Below, one piece after another: positions 13,895 to 22,095 of a stretch of DNA of 64,000 nt. This DNA is from a virus. The notes under the pieces were generated by a model. That model was not told the origin of the DNA, made no database searches, and was given only the letters and a program-made list of their open reading frames with translations. A program made the position numbers and the translations under genes. The stretch is taken from IMG/VR virus record IMGVR_UViG_3300045921_000191, positions 1 to 64,000 of that record; one strand, given 5' to 3'. Every line of letters begins with the position of its first letter. Positions within the stretch are counted from its first letter, which is position 1.

Positions 13895-14374
13895 ATGTTT
13901 AAGAATTTAATCTTAGTCCTACTGACTACTTTTTCGACAGTTGCTTTTGCGCAAAAAACTTTCAACCTAAAATATGGGGTTGGAGTAATGCAGAGTGTTA
14001 ACAGTCAGGTCGTATCTATTGCAATTCAAAAACAACTCAAAGATAGCTACGCGCATCAATTAGAATGCGGTGCTTGGTTTGACCCTCAAGAAGAAAAGAA
14101 TCGACGATCTAGTGGATTTTGCTCTTATTCTTTGGGACTCCGAGTCATTTTGCCCAACTTTTATATGGAGAGCATGCACGGTATTGGAGGAATCTCACAC
14201 CCTGATTCCCTCCTAGGCGGTCGCTTTCAGTTCTTTCATAACTTTGGTCTAGGAATTAAGGACCGATCAGGAAACGCTTTGGGAGTAGTGTTTAAGCACG
14301 TTAGCAGCGCAGGTATTGAAAAGCCTAACATGGGACGGAACTTTGCGGCAGCAAAGCTTTCCTTTGGATTTTAA
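13895..14374 (+). CDS. PagL-like outer-membrane lipid A deacylase, 159 aa
   Basis: A Sec signal peptide (MFKNLILVLLTTFSTVAFA) precedes a beta-barrel-like sequence ending in Phe (AAAKLSFGF). Near the C-terminus is FKHVSSAGIEKPNMGRNF, which reproduces the PagL active-site region: His135-x-Ser137 as catalytic pair followed by the Ser/Asn-Ala-Gly and Pro-Asn-x-Gly segment. PagL removes the 3-O acyl chain of lipid A in the outer leaflet. Length (about 140 mature) fits the 8-strand barrel. In a phage this could alter the cell surface to block other phages or dampen envelope responses. It is transcribed alone with the ligase from an operator-bearing leaderless promoter. Confidence 0.65.
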   Translation: MFKNLILVLLTTFSTVAFAQKTFNLKYGVGVMQSVNSQVVSIAIQKQLKDSYAHQLECGAWFDPQEEKNRRSSGFCSYSLGLRVILPNFYMESMHGIGGISHPDSLLGGRFQFFHNFGLGIKDRSGNALGVVFKHVSSAGIEKPNMGRNFAAAKLSFGF

Positions 14375-14408
14375 GAATATGAGTTTAATGATTAGAAAGG
14401 AAGACTAA

Positions 14409-15542
14409 ATGTTTAAGTTACCAACTCTTTACAAAAAGAACAATCGCGGCTCTATTCAAGAGTGGACTATCTCTTGGGGCCGTAATTACGAAGGTCACGG
14501 CGTAATTCATACCCGATACGGCCAACTTGATGGCGCAATGCAAGAAGCTAGCGACGTGATCTCAGAAGGTAAAAACGTAGGTAAAAAGAACGAAACTTCT
14601 CCAGTTATGCAAGCCAAGTTTGAGGCCGAATCCAAATGGGAAAAGCAAAAGAAAAAAGGCTATGTTGAGAAGCTAGAAGATGCTACCGATGGCGTTGTAG
14701 ACGAGATTATTGAAGGTGGAACGGAGCCAATGCTCGCTCAAAGCTTTGATAAGCACGGCCATAAGATTTTGTTCCCTTGCTTTGCTCAGCCTAAACTTGA
14801 CGGCATTCGTTGCATTGCTATGATCAATCGCGGGCAAGTTTCTCTTTGGACTCGTACTCGCAAGCGCATCACCTCGATGCCGCACATTGAAGCGTCCCTT
14901 TCCAAGATGTTCCCTGATTCAACAATCAATCTGGACGGCGAGCTTTACAATCATGATTACAAAAAGGACTTTGAAAAGATCGCATCTGCGGTCAGAAAAG
15001 AAAACCCTGAACCAGGACACGAAGTCGTTCAATACCATATCTATGATATGGTTGATGCGACTTTGGACTTCAATGCTCGCTTTTTTAAAGCTAAAAAGCT
15101 GTGCCGAGTCAATTCGTTGAATGTTAGATTTGTGGAAACTTCTGAAGTAGCTAACTCCATTGTTGCAGCAGAATTTACAGACTCTATGATTGCTCAGGGT
15201 TTTGAAGGCGCTATGCTTCGTAATAAGCTAGGTGTGTACGAATCAAAACGTTCGTACAATCTTCAAAAGGTCAAACGCTTTGACGATGGTGAGTTTAGGA
15301 TTGTTGGAATTACTGAAGGTCGAGGCAAGTTGCGAGGCCACGTTGGAGCCTTCATCTGTCTTACTGAAGACGGCACTGAGTTTGAAGCGAAGCTAGAAGG
15401 GCACCTTTCCCAGCTTAAAGCTTATTTTGACCGCCACGAGCTTTGGGAGGGTAAAAAGTTAACCGTAAGATACCAAGGCCTTACAAACAAAAACAATGTT
15501 CCAAGGTTTCCAGTTGGAGTCGTAGTGAGGGATTATGAATAG
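14409..15542 (+). CDS. ATP-dependent DNA ligase with N-terminal WGR domain, 377 aa
   Basis: Residues about 10-90 match a WGR domain (EWTISWGRNYEGHGVIHTRY, Trp-Gly-Arg present), a nucleic-acid-binding module usually found in PARPs and in some phage ligases. The catalytic part has motif I with the adenylated lysine (CFAQPKLDGIRCIAM), motif III (NLDGELYNHDY), motif IV (QGFEGAMLR) and motif V with its lysines (YNLQKVKRF), then an OB-fold domain. It seals nicks during replication and recombination. AGAAAGGAAGAC is the ribosome site. A 9-codon ORF (14379-14408) ends right against its ATG and may couple translation. It overlaps the next gene by 8 bases. Confidence 0.85.
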   Translation: MFKLPTLYKKNNRGSIQEWTISWGRNYEGHGVIHTRYGQLDGAMQEASDVISEGKNVGKKNETSPVMQAKFEAESKWEKQKKKGYVEKLEDATDGVVDEIIEGGTEPMLAQSFDKHGHKILFPCFAQPKLDGIRCIAMINRGQVSLWTRTRKRITSMPHIEASLSKMFPDSTINLDGELYNHDYKKDFEKIASAVRKENPEPGHEVVQYHIYDMVDATLDFNARFFKAKKLCRVNSLNVRFVETSEVANSIVAAEFTDSMIAQGFEGAMLRNKLGVYESKRSYNLQKVKRFDDGEFRIVGITEGRGKLRGHVGAFICLTEDGTEFEAKLEGHLSQLKAYFDRHELWEGKKLTVRYQGLTNKNNVPRFPVGVVVRDYE

Positions 15543-15741
15543 CTATTTGATTGTAGAGCAAGTAACGCACCACAATCCTGTAAAAACAACTTTTGATGAT
15601 CTAAAAACAGCGTTGAAATATTATTTTTCGTCCATTTATCCTAAAAAGTTCTTTAAACTCAAAGAGGACGGATCTGAAGAGGTAGCTTTTGAAATGGAAT
15701 TGCCAGTTTTAAAGCAATACAAGGACAAATTAGGTGTCTAA
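15535..15741 (+). CDS. hypothetical protein, 68 aa
   Basis: It starts within the end of the ligase gene (ATGAATAG) after GTGAGG. The product is a small alpha/beta protein (NSYLIVEQVTHHNPVKTTFD, then LKTALKYYFSSIYPKKFFKL, then EEVAFEMELPVL). It has neither signal nor membrane segment and no recognised family. Translation is probably coupled to the ligase, which hints at a DNA-metabolism role without proving it. It ends 46 bases before the converging minor head gene. Confidence 0.55.
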   Translation: MNSYLIVEQVTHHNPVKTTFDDLKTALKYYFSSIYPKKFFKLKEDGSEEVAFEMELPVLKQYKDKLGV

Positions 15742-15786
15742 ATCTCGATGGTTACGAAGTATTCACGCCTCTTAAAGAAATTGAGC

Positions 15787-16626
15787 CTACTCTCGACGAG
15801 CTAATCGAATCATCTCAGGAGTAGCTTTTTTGAGAGTGCAGCGGCAATTTGGATGCGTTGCTCCTATCACAGCCTTCCATTGAGACTTTGGTCTACCAAC
15901 GTTTGAACCGTTTTGTTCCAATTCCTTAAGAGTGAATAACCTAGGGCTACCATCAGGATTGGTATACAATCGTTTACATTCGGGCGATAATCTGTTATCC
16001 CAAACTACCTGCTTAAAGACCTTTTCGTCCTCGGAAGTCTTACTTTCGAATCCAGCTAGCATTCGTAGTTCATCCACTACCGAGCTATTAATAGCGTTTG
16101 TTACGGCAGTCACGAACTCTTTTTTAAACGCTGCAGCAACGGCACCAACTGAAACGATGCTATCTAAACGGCCCATAAGACCTAGCAAGGCCTCTTCTTT
16201 TTGATTTTTACGCTCAACTGCGCGCTGTTCTTTGTGAGCCAAATTAGCAGTCAGAATCTCTTGTTTAACGCGTTTACGAAGGTCCTGCTTTGCGTTTTCA
16301 ACTAGCTCTTGAACTTGCACCTTAGCGTGATCGATTGTGTATTGGGATTCATCGTTTATGATTGGCAGGTGTCCCATTGAAAGAATAGACATCATAACGT
16401 CAGAAAGGGCTTGATTTTGATAAGTTCCAGGCTCAGTGCGTTGTCTAGCCAGGATGTAAAGAAGCTCAATCAGGGGCCGTCTACCGACAATAATGCCTAA
16501 AGAAGCTAGTTTCATCTTTTGCTCATCGCTTAAAAAATCTTCACCAACTAATGAGAAAGCAAAGCCTAGATAGGCTTTGTCGATTATCTCATCTATTCTG
16601 GCTAAAGATCTTTGCGAAATGAGCAT
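15787..16626 (-). CDS. minor head protein, Mu gpF / SPP1 gp7-like, 279 aa
   Basis: The C-terminal segment contains KSQWKAVIGATHPNCRCTLK; the H-P-N-C-R-C motif is the signature of the Mu gpF/SPP1 gp7 minor head family, which helps prohead assembly and DNA ejection. The upstream part is helical. The start overlaps the stop of the 76-aa gene (TAATG), and the gene lies directly downstream of portal, as in many phages. No capsid protein follows: the next genes on this strand are FKBP and ClpP-like beyond the rightward ligase unit. Confidence 0.75.
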   Translation of the reverse strand: MLISQRSLARIDEIIDKAYLGFAFSLVGEDFLSDEQKMKLASLGIIVGRRPLIELLYILARQRTEPGTYQNQALSDVMMSILSMGHLPIINDESQYTIDHAKVQVQELVENAKQDLRKRVKQEILTANLAHKEQRAVERKNQKEEALLGLMGRLDSIVSVGAVAAAFKKEFVTAVTNAINSSVVDELRMLAGFESKTSEDEKVFKQVVWDNRLSPECKRLYTNPDGSPRLFTLKELEQNGSNVGRPKSQWKAVIGATHPNCRCTLKKATPEMIRLARRE

Positions 16627-16856
16627 TACAGCACGCTGTTCTTTACTTCGTTTTTGATATCTTCTAGAAGGTTTTGAATAAGGGTTTGATGCTGTGCATC
16701 AACATCTCGAACCAGATCTTCAAATACTTGATCGGCGTAAGTCTCTGGCTTAGGTTCTTTTTTCTTAGCTTTAAGAGCTTTCTCAAGAAACTCGTCTGCT
16801 TGTTCTTCAGTCTCGCCCTTTTCTAGCTCAACTTTAATCTTCATTATCTTCGTCAT
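16626..16856 (-). CDS. hypothetical protein between portal and minor head genes, 76 aa
   Basis: Very charged, helical, Lys/Glu-rich (KVELEKGETEEQADEFLEKA; LIQNLLEDIKNEVKNSVL). The start at 16856 lies inside the portal gene's end; an alternative ATG at 16844 (MKIKVELEK) would shorten it by four residues. The ATG is preceded closely by AAGG. It may be a small head-assembly or scaffold-like helper, inferred from position only. Confidence 0.5.
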   Translation of the reverse strand: MTKIMKIKVELEKGETEEQADEFLEKALKAKKKEPKPETYADQVFEDLVRDVDAQHQTLIQNLLEDIKNEVKNSVL

Positions 16857-18651
16857 CCTTTAGGATATACGTGATAGATTTTTTAGCTTCGTCTTTCTTA
16901 GGTTCTGGATCAGCAGATTCATCAGGAAGTTCCATCAAAAGATCATTAAGCTCTTTTTCTAGCTCTTGAGAACTATCTTCACTCATGCCGTCTTCAAAAG
17001 GAGTGCCTTGAGCATCTTCGGGGCCACCTGCGGCATTCATTTGTTCTTGTTCAGCAGCTTGAGCTTGCATATCAGCATTGATCTTCATTTGCTTGTATTG
17101 AGTAGCAACTGCGCTGAGAACAATATCACCATCTTCAATGGGCTCTCGTCCTTGTTCTCTTCGAGCTTCGTTGAGAGTTTTCCACACTTGAGTTTCTTTT
17201 TCAAGACGCTCTGTTTCTTGCTTACGACTTTCTGCGTCAAGACCAACGAATTTAAACTTATATTTCTTCGCCAATTCTTTGTTCCAGCGAGGAAGAATGT
17301 GATCATTTAAGAGGCCTTCAATAAAATCAAGCAAAGGTTTAAGGCCTTTATCGCGAGACGATTTAATCCGAGTTTCATTAGAAGACTCGTTCAAAGTAGA
17401 AGTATTGACTTTGGAAATATCAAAGTTGATTTCGGCTGGATCAATCTGGTAAACAGCACAAATAATACGAATCAAGTAATGCATCCACGACTCAAACTCC
17501 ATTTCACGGTTAGTTTGAGCAAGAGGAACCCATTTAACTTCGTCAGCCATACCAATAATGGGAGGACGAAATGCGTTTTTAGAGTTAGCTACTTGGTTCC
17601 ACCATTGTCGTTTAAAGCCTTCAAGCTGCGCACGAGAGATATTATCTCCCTTGATATGCAATAAGCCTTTAGTTCCAATGCCTTGAGTGAAGAAGTTTCG
17701 ATTATGTGCCTCAGCAAACAAATGAGCGGTGATAGTTTGAATCAAAAGCTCAAGTTCACCCATTGCGTATCCGTTATCTTCAGGATCAACGGTAGGATTA
17801 GCGGCCTCAAATATAAAGTCATCTTCAGACCACGCCCAAACGATCTGACCACGTACTACCTGGACGTATCTGAGTGGCTTTTGGGAAAGCTTTTCTAGTT
17901 CTTCTTGGGAATAACCTTTATCGCGCAGGCGGCTAAGAAGAGCTGCCATAGTTGCGTCTTGACTACGCTTTGAGGTGTAGTAAATGTAACCAGCAGAGGT
18001 AGGGTAAAACTTAACAGCTCGGCTTCTATCTTTAGAAGGAATAAGTTCAATTGCTGCATAGTTATAAGTCAATCGATCACGAGTAATGAGGTTCAAGAAC
18101 TTTTTGAAAGTAACTCGTTTGTAGGTAGTATCAGCCTCTTCAATATCACTGCCGCAGTTCTTGATAAAATCTTTGATTTCTTGAATTTCTTTTTTTTGCT
18201 TAGAAAGCTTTTCTACTCGCTCTTTCTCAAATTCGTACTTTTTATTATTATACATTTCTTCATCTAGAAGAGGATCAGCTAGTTCTAGCTTCTGTTCATC
18301 TGTATAATCGGCGATTTCTTGAGCCTCTACAATCCATCCTGGAGAATATTTGTCTTTTTGTTCTTCTGAGAACTCATTGATTTGTCCAAGACGAGTTTGA
18401 TGAATAGCAATAATTACGCTATCTTTTCGAGCCATACTCCTAAGAGTCTGGTTAGAAACCATAGTTTGTTTTTGCTTCCAACCATATTGATCTCGTTCAG
18501 CCCATTCAAGCTCAACTTGAGATTTACGGTCTTCTTTTTCCATAACAGGAGATCCGTCAGAAGTGCGTGCTTTTGAAATATAAGAATCGAGAGTAGCTTC
18601 AACAGCTTCTCTGATCTTTCCTAGAAATGATTGTTTTTGCTGTTCAGCCAT
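16834..18651 (-). CDS. portal protein, 605 aa
   Basis: Placed directly after large terminase and before the minor head gene, with the size and layout of a portal: an N-terminal helical region, the central wing/stem region with FEAANPTVDPEDNGYAMGEL (the segment after which the portal stem helices follow), IICAVYQIDPAEINF typical of phage portals, and a Gln/Asp/Glu-rich C-terminal tail (about 540-605). It forms the dodecameric DNA channel at the head vertex and the docking site for terminase. Ribosome site TGGAGAATT. Its end overlaps the following small gene. Confidence 0.8.
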   Translation of the reverse strand: MAEQQKQSFLGKIREAVEATLDSYISKARTSDGSPVMEKEDRKSQVELEWAERDQYGWKQKQTMVSNQTLRSMARKDSVIIAIHQTRLGQINEFSEEQKDKYSPGWIVEAQEIADYTDEQKLELADPLLDEEMYNNKKYEFEKERVEKLSKQKKEIQEIKDFIKNCGSDIEEADTTYKRVTFKKFLNLITRDRLTYNYAAIELIPSKDRSRAVKFYPTSAGYIYYTSKRSQDATMAALLSRLRDKGYSQEELEKLSQKPLRYVQVVRGQIVWAWSEDDFIFEAANPTVDPEDNGYAMGELELLIQTITAHLFAEAHNRNFFTQGIGTKGLLHIKGDNISRAQLEGFKRQWWNQVANSKNAFRPPIIGMADEVKWVPLAQTNREMEFESWMHYLIRIICAVYQIDPAEINFDISKVNTSTLNESSNETRIKSSRDKGLKPLLDFIEGLLNDHILPRWNKELAKKYKFKFVGLDAESRKQETERLEKETQVWKTLNEARREQGREPIEDGDIVLSAVATQYKQMKINADMQAQAAEQEQMNAAGGPEDAQGTPFEDGMSEDSSQELEKELNDLLMELPDESADPEPKKDEAKKSITYILKDDEDNED

Positions 18652-18668
18652 AATTCTCCATTAGCTTA

Positions 18669-20444
18669 TCAAAATACGAAGAAGAAGTCACCATCTTCAT
18701 CGTTCTTTTCGCCAGATTCCTCTTCTTGTTTTTTAGCTTCTTCTTCCTTACGATTATCGTAAAAGTCGGCTAATCCAACATGGTCAGCTAGGTCTTGAGC
18801 GGTCGGCATTGCGATCTGTTTACCCAATGCGTCTTTAGTTTCTTTGTGATCATCTTTCTCTTCATGAGTATACCCTATGTACAAAGGGCTTGTCTTATCA
18901 AACTGATACACCACCAAAGCGATTGCGTTAGCAATGTCGTCTTTGCAGTTTTGGGCATGTTCAATACGTACCGTATTTGAATGAGAAGAGCGCTTTTCTC
19001 GAAGATCTTTCAAATGTTTAAATGCCAAAGGAACGTCAACAATTTGCAGTAGTTTGGAGTTTAAGGATACTTGTAAGCTATAGTAATATTTCAGTTTTGA
19101 AGCATTAGTTACTTTGTATTCTTTAGCCATGCAATTGTATTTCATGAACAATTGCTTCACTGCGGCAAAAGCGTATTGATCGGCAATGCAATAAGCTACT
19201 CGATATCTTTTAAGGTATCCAGAAATCTCTTCGATCACCGTGTCAGGATTAAGTTCAGCGCCGTCAGTTCCCTTCCAGTATTTTACCACGTCAATAACGA
19301 CGCGTTCTTTTCGAGTCTTATCGTTCTGATCGATATAATACTCTTTATGGCCAATCGTAAAGGCCCAGTAGTCTCTTTTAGTGGCATAGTCCATTGAGGC
19401 AGCATAACGGTAGGTAGGGTCAAATTCGCGCTCTGGAAGGCCTTTTAAACGCGTCTCCTCGATCAGAGCAGGATCAAGATAGGCTGCCTCAGAAGCTGTA
19501 TATTGGGCTCCGTACTCTCGGTTAAAGTACGACATTCCTTTTTTCTTCTGTTTATTCAAATACTTAACTGATATAGTAGGGTTGGCATACCAAGTAGGGA
19601 CTTGTAAATGCAGCACGTCGTCTTCTTTTCTACGCTCGAAGTCGTTAAACATAAGACCAGATTCGCCGTTAGGCGAAGAGATTTTAAGCACCATTGCCAT
19701 ACCTTCGATGGATTGGAACTGCGAGAGAGCAGGAGCCAAGGCTTCGTAGATAGAAACGTCGGTATTCTTGGAGTCAGTACCTTCGGCGCCAAAGAAGCAC
19801 ACCTCGTCTAGAATCGCAAAAGGAACGGCCATACCTCGAATCTTGGAGGTATCAGCAGCCATTACTTTAATGATGACTTTGTTATTCAAACGAATCTGGC
19901 CACCTGCCAAAACGCTAGGATTCTTCAAATCTTCTTCAGTGTATTCTTCTTTAAAAGAGCCCGTTTTACCATCAAGAAAAGTGTTAAAGAGATAAGGGCT
20001 GCGGAGAAAAAAGTACTTAATTGCCGCATAAACTTCTCCAGCCTGCTCTTTGGTAGGAGAAATAATTGGAATTGTGGCATGTGGCGACGTGCCTAAATAA
20101 GGTTTAAAGTCGAATTGCGTGGCGTAAAAGATAGCAAGGCCTGCACCGATTGTAGTAGATTTGCCAGATCGACGGCCCCAACATAGCGAAGCATCAGAAC
20201 AATGAGTAGGGATGTAGTCGTCTTTACCACTAAAATGCTTGAACATCTCGATTTCATTAGCAAAATCTAGATCTTGAAACTCGTGAGACGCAGGGATAGG
20301 AGTAGTTTCATCTAAAGGCTCTGCTCGAATAGCTTTCAGCGCTATCCTCTGAGCTGGAGAGAGATTCTTGACACCAAGAGTTCCTTCCCACTCAAAGAAA
20401 CTAACGATGTCCATTCCAAGATGAGTTTTATTCATCTGAAGCAT
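18669..20444 (-). CDS. terL: terminase large subunit, 591 aa
   Basis: The ATPase Walker A is LCWGRRSGKSTTIG (about 88-100), Walker B is VPFAILDEVCFFGAEG with the catalytic Glu after Asp, and an SPNGESGLMF motif III-like segment follows. The C-terminal nuclease has YAASMDYATKRDYWAF (first Asp), YCIADQYAFAAVKQLF and CKDDIANAIALVVYQF (last Asp pair), the RNase H-like set. It packages phage DNA into proheads at the portal. The start overlaps the small terminase gene by 17 bases; GAGAGGATAAAAACG precedes ATG 20444, while two other in-frame ATGs lie 9 and 30 bases on. Confidence 0.9.
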   Translation of the reverse strand: MLQMNKTHLGMDIVSFFEWEGTLGVKNLSPAQRIALKAIRAEPLDETTPIPASHEFQDLDFANEIEMFKHFSGKDDYIPTHCSDASLCWGRRSGKSTTIGAGLAIFYATQFDFKPYLGTSPHATIPIISPTKEQAGEVYAAIKYFFLRSPYLFNTFLDGKTGSFKEEYTEEDLKNPSVLAGGQIRLNNKVIIKVMAADTSKIRGMAVPFAILDEVCFFGAEGTDSKNTDVSIYEALAPALSQFQSIEGMAMVLKISSPNGESGLMFNDFERRKEDDVLHLQVPTWYANPTISVKYLNKQKKKGMSYFNREYGAQYTASEAAYLDPALIEETRLKGLPEREFDPTYRYAASMDYATKRDYWAFTIGHKEYYIDQNDKTRKERVVIDVVKYWKGTDGAELNPDTVIEEISGYLKRYRVAYCIADQYAFAAVKQLFMKYNCMAKEYKVTNASKLKYYYSLQVSLNSKLLQIVDVPLAFKHLKDLREKRSSHSNTVRIEHAQNCKDDIANAIALVVYQFDKTSPLYIGYTHEEKDDHKETKDALGKQIAMPTAQDLADHVGLADFYDNRKEEEAKKQEEESGEKNDEDGDFFFVF

Positions 20445-21072
20445 CGTTTTTATCCTCTCGCTCTTTCTTTACTCGGGTAAAATTACCTTCGATCACGTCT
20501 TTTAGATGTGATTTGGCGTCATAATCCACGCCTTCTTTTTTAGCTGACATGTATAACTTAGCCATTTCTGTGTAGTCAACATTTACTTGGGTATGTTTTG
20601 ATTCGATTTGCTTTTTATCTACTCCACCAGCTTGGGCAAAATAGTGAAGCTTAGTGAGTTTCTCTACAGCATCGGTAATAGTTTTAAGAGGAACAGAGCG
20701 AGCTTGTTGCTCTGCGTCAACTTCAAAAACCGAACGCTCAAGATCGGACACTAAACGGTAGCAGACTTTCAGAAGCTTGGAATATGTTTCCCTGGCAATC
20801 GTATCAACTTCAGATTCGTTCAAGAAGGCTTTTTGTTCAAGGTCCCGTTCCTTCCGAGCGTCCCATTCCAGCTTATCTTTATAACGCTTGATAGTGGCAT
20901 AACTGATTCCAAATTCCTCAGCGATAGCGGTCAAGGTGATACCTCTAACGAACCGTTGATACATTTTCTCTTGATCAAAAGTGCCAACTTCCACTGGAAG
21001 TGTTTGAACTTCTTGATTATCTTGTTTTGGAAACAAGGTAACATTGTTATCCGTAGTATTTTCGTCACTCAT
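20428..21072 (-). CDS. terS: terminase small subunit, 214 aa
   Basis: Residues about 38-70 form a helix-turn-helix (VRGITLTAIAEEFGISYATI, then KRYKDKLEWDAR), followed by helical oligomerisation segments and a Lys/Glu/Asp-rich tail. This layout and the position directly upstream of the large terminase mark it as the DNA-recognition subunit of the packaging motor. The ATG is preceded by AAGGA with almost no spacing, so initiation may be weak or partly coupled to upstream translation. Confidence 0.75.
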   Translation of the reverse strand: MSDENTTDNNVTLFPKQDNQEVQTLPVEVGTFDQEKMYQRFVRGITLTAIAEEFGISYATIKRYKDKLEWDARKERDLEQKAFLNESEVDTIARETYSKLLKVCYRLVSDLERSVFEVDAEQQARSVPLKTITDAVEKLTKLHYFAQAGGVDKKQIESKHTQVNVDYTEMAKLYMSAKKEGVDYDAKSHLKDVIEGNFTRVKKEREDKNDASDE

Positions 21073-21096
21073 TCCTTGAGTTTATCACGAAATGAG

Positions 21097-21717
21097 CTAT
21101 TTTTGGCTCATTGAAGCAACATATCGCTGTGAATCGAGAAAATCATTGATCTTTTCAAAAGCCTTATTTAGCCTGGCCTGGTAATCAGCCCTTTTTGAAG
21201 GAGTTCCAGAATGGTAACGAGTATACCAATTAAGCTCTTTATTACCATATCGTTTCTTATAATTTGCAAGAATCTTCGCAGTCATCATGATTGCGTATTT
21301 AGGATCAGTCTTAAGTTTCTTGGTATCTAAATTCAGAGCTTCTTTCCATACTCGACCATTGATCTGACCGATTCCATAATCTCCAGTGCATTTTTCTGGC
21401 TGTTTCAGACAATTCTGGGGATCAACTCTCAACGAAGACTCTTGAAACAAGATAGAAACAAACAGCTTCCAATCAATTTGATGAGGCTTTAGCGCTTTGT
21501 GAATGTGTTCAGCTATCTGAGTCGCCTTCAGAGGTTCCTTTTGATAGGCTGGCTGAAGAAATAAGATCACTTCCTGAATTTGAAGAACTTCCGATTCCTT
21601 CGGATTTAGAAAGGAAATCGTCTCTTGTGAACGTTTTTCTATCAAAGTTTTGCTGTAACTCAACAAGATCATCAGAATCGACATCACTACGAAGCTTCGA
21701 ACGAGTAGCTTTACCAT
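21097..21717 (-). CDS. membrane-anchored lytic transglycosylase, 206 aa
   Basis: ATG 21717 is chosen because AAGGAAGG lies 6 nt upstream; the frame extends six codons to a TTG without a better site. MVKLLVRSFVVMSILMILLS is a signal anchor. The catalytic domain has ILFQESSLRVDPQ (Glu in ES, SLT motif I), GDYGIGQINGRVW (motif II) and WYTRYHSG (motif III). It cleaves peptidoglycan in the periplasm, either at entry or at lysis. The first 209 bases overlap the end of the 181-aa gene in another frame. A short stem (TGAGC/GCTCA) overlaps its stop. Confidence 0.75.
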   Translation of the reverse strand: MVKLLVRSFVVMSILMILLSYSKTLIEKRSQETISFLNPKESEVLQIQEVILFLQPAYQKEPLKATQIAEHIHKALKPHQIDWKLFVSILFQESSLRVDPQNCLKQPEKCTGDYGIGQINGRVWKEALNLDTKKLKTDPKYAIMMTAKILANYKKRYGNKELNWYTRYHSGTPSKRADYQARLNKAFEKINDFLDSQRYVASMSQK

Positions 21718-22054
21718 TGGATACCTTCCTTTCAAGGTTAGATCTATAGAGAGCTACGCGAAGAGTGACTTTATAGTTCGGCAAGTACTCGCTGAACATT
21801 GCAAACATCTTGTCCATCATTCTCTTCTTGTTGGTAAATAATGCTCTCCAAAATCCTAAATACACCGTTAAATCCAATTCTTCGTTATCAGGGTCCATCA
21901 GATACTCTACGTATTTGATCGGAAACTGAACGTATAGATTTAAAACTATGGTGTTGTGAGTGAGAGTAGTGATGACATTGTTTGAACGTAACCAAGCATC
22001 ATATTGTGCTGCAAGTTCTCCCATGCCTTCTGTATCTTTCTTTTGCTCACTCAT
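21509..22054 (-). CDS. hypothetical protein, 181 aa, leaderless
   Basis: Residues 1-110 look like a folded alpha/beta protein (LAAQYDAWLRSNNVITTLTH; LYVQFPIKYVEYLMD; LTVYLGFWRALFTNKKRMMD). The last 70 residues, which overlap the transglycosylase gene, are Ser/Asp/Gly-rich and low complexity (SEGIGSSSNSGSDLISSA). The start codon lies 6 bases after the -10 box of the promoter at 22061-22089, with no Shine-Dalgarno, so the mRNA should be leaderless. No family recognised. The adjacent lysis gene suggests a late or lysis-linked role. Confidence 0.5.
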   Translation of the reverse strand: MSEQKKDTEGMGELAAQYDAWLRSNNVITTLTHNTIVLNLYVQFPIKYVEYLMDPDNEELDLTVYLGFWRALFTNKKRMMDKMFAMFSEYLPNYKVTLRVALYRSNLERKVSNGKATRSKLRSDVDSDDLVELQQNFDRKTFTRDDFLSKSEGIGSSSNSGSDLISSASLSKGTSEGDSDS

Positions 22055-22060
22055 ACTAGT

Positions 22061-22089
22061 ATGCTAGCATAGTTGACTATAAAAGTCAA
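22061..22089 (-). promoter_or_regulatory. leaderless promoter with perfect TTGACT-N5-AGTCAA operator
   Basis: On the minus strand TTGACT (22089-22084), 17-bp spacer, TAGCAT (22066-22061). The inverted repeat TTGACT-ataaa-AGTCAA occupies 22073-22089 and is perfect in both arms. The expected transcription start falls on or next to the ATG at 22054. Confidence 0.7.
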
Positions 22090-22095
22090 GTTCTA

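Noticed and set aside
14379-14408. Nine-codon ORF ending against the ligase ATG
   Set aside because: It contains the ligase ribosome site and may only be a chance frame; mentioned with the ligase as a possible coupling peptide.
15738-15826. Coding-like stretch LNLDGYEVFTPLKEIEPTLD after the 68-aa gene
   Set aside because: No ATG, GTG or TTG start in frame, and much of it is antisense to the minor head gene.
12100-21072. Major capsid protein gene in the head cluster
   Set aside because: No product between terminase and the FKBP/ClpP cluster has capsid-like size and features; the capsid gene is probably outside the window.
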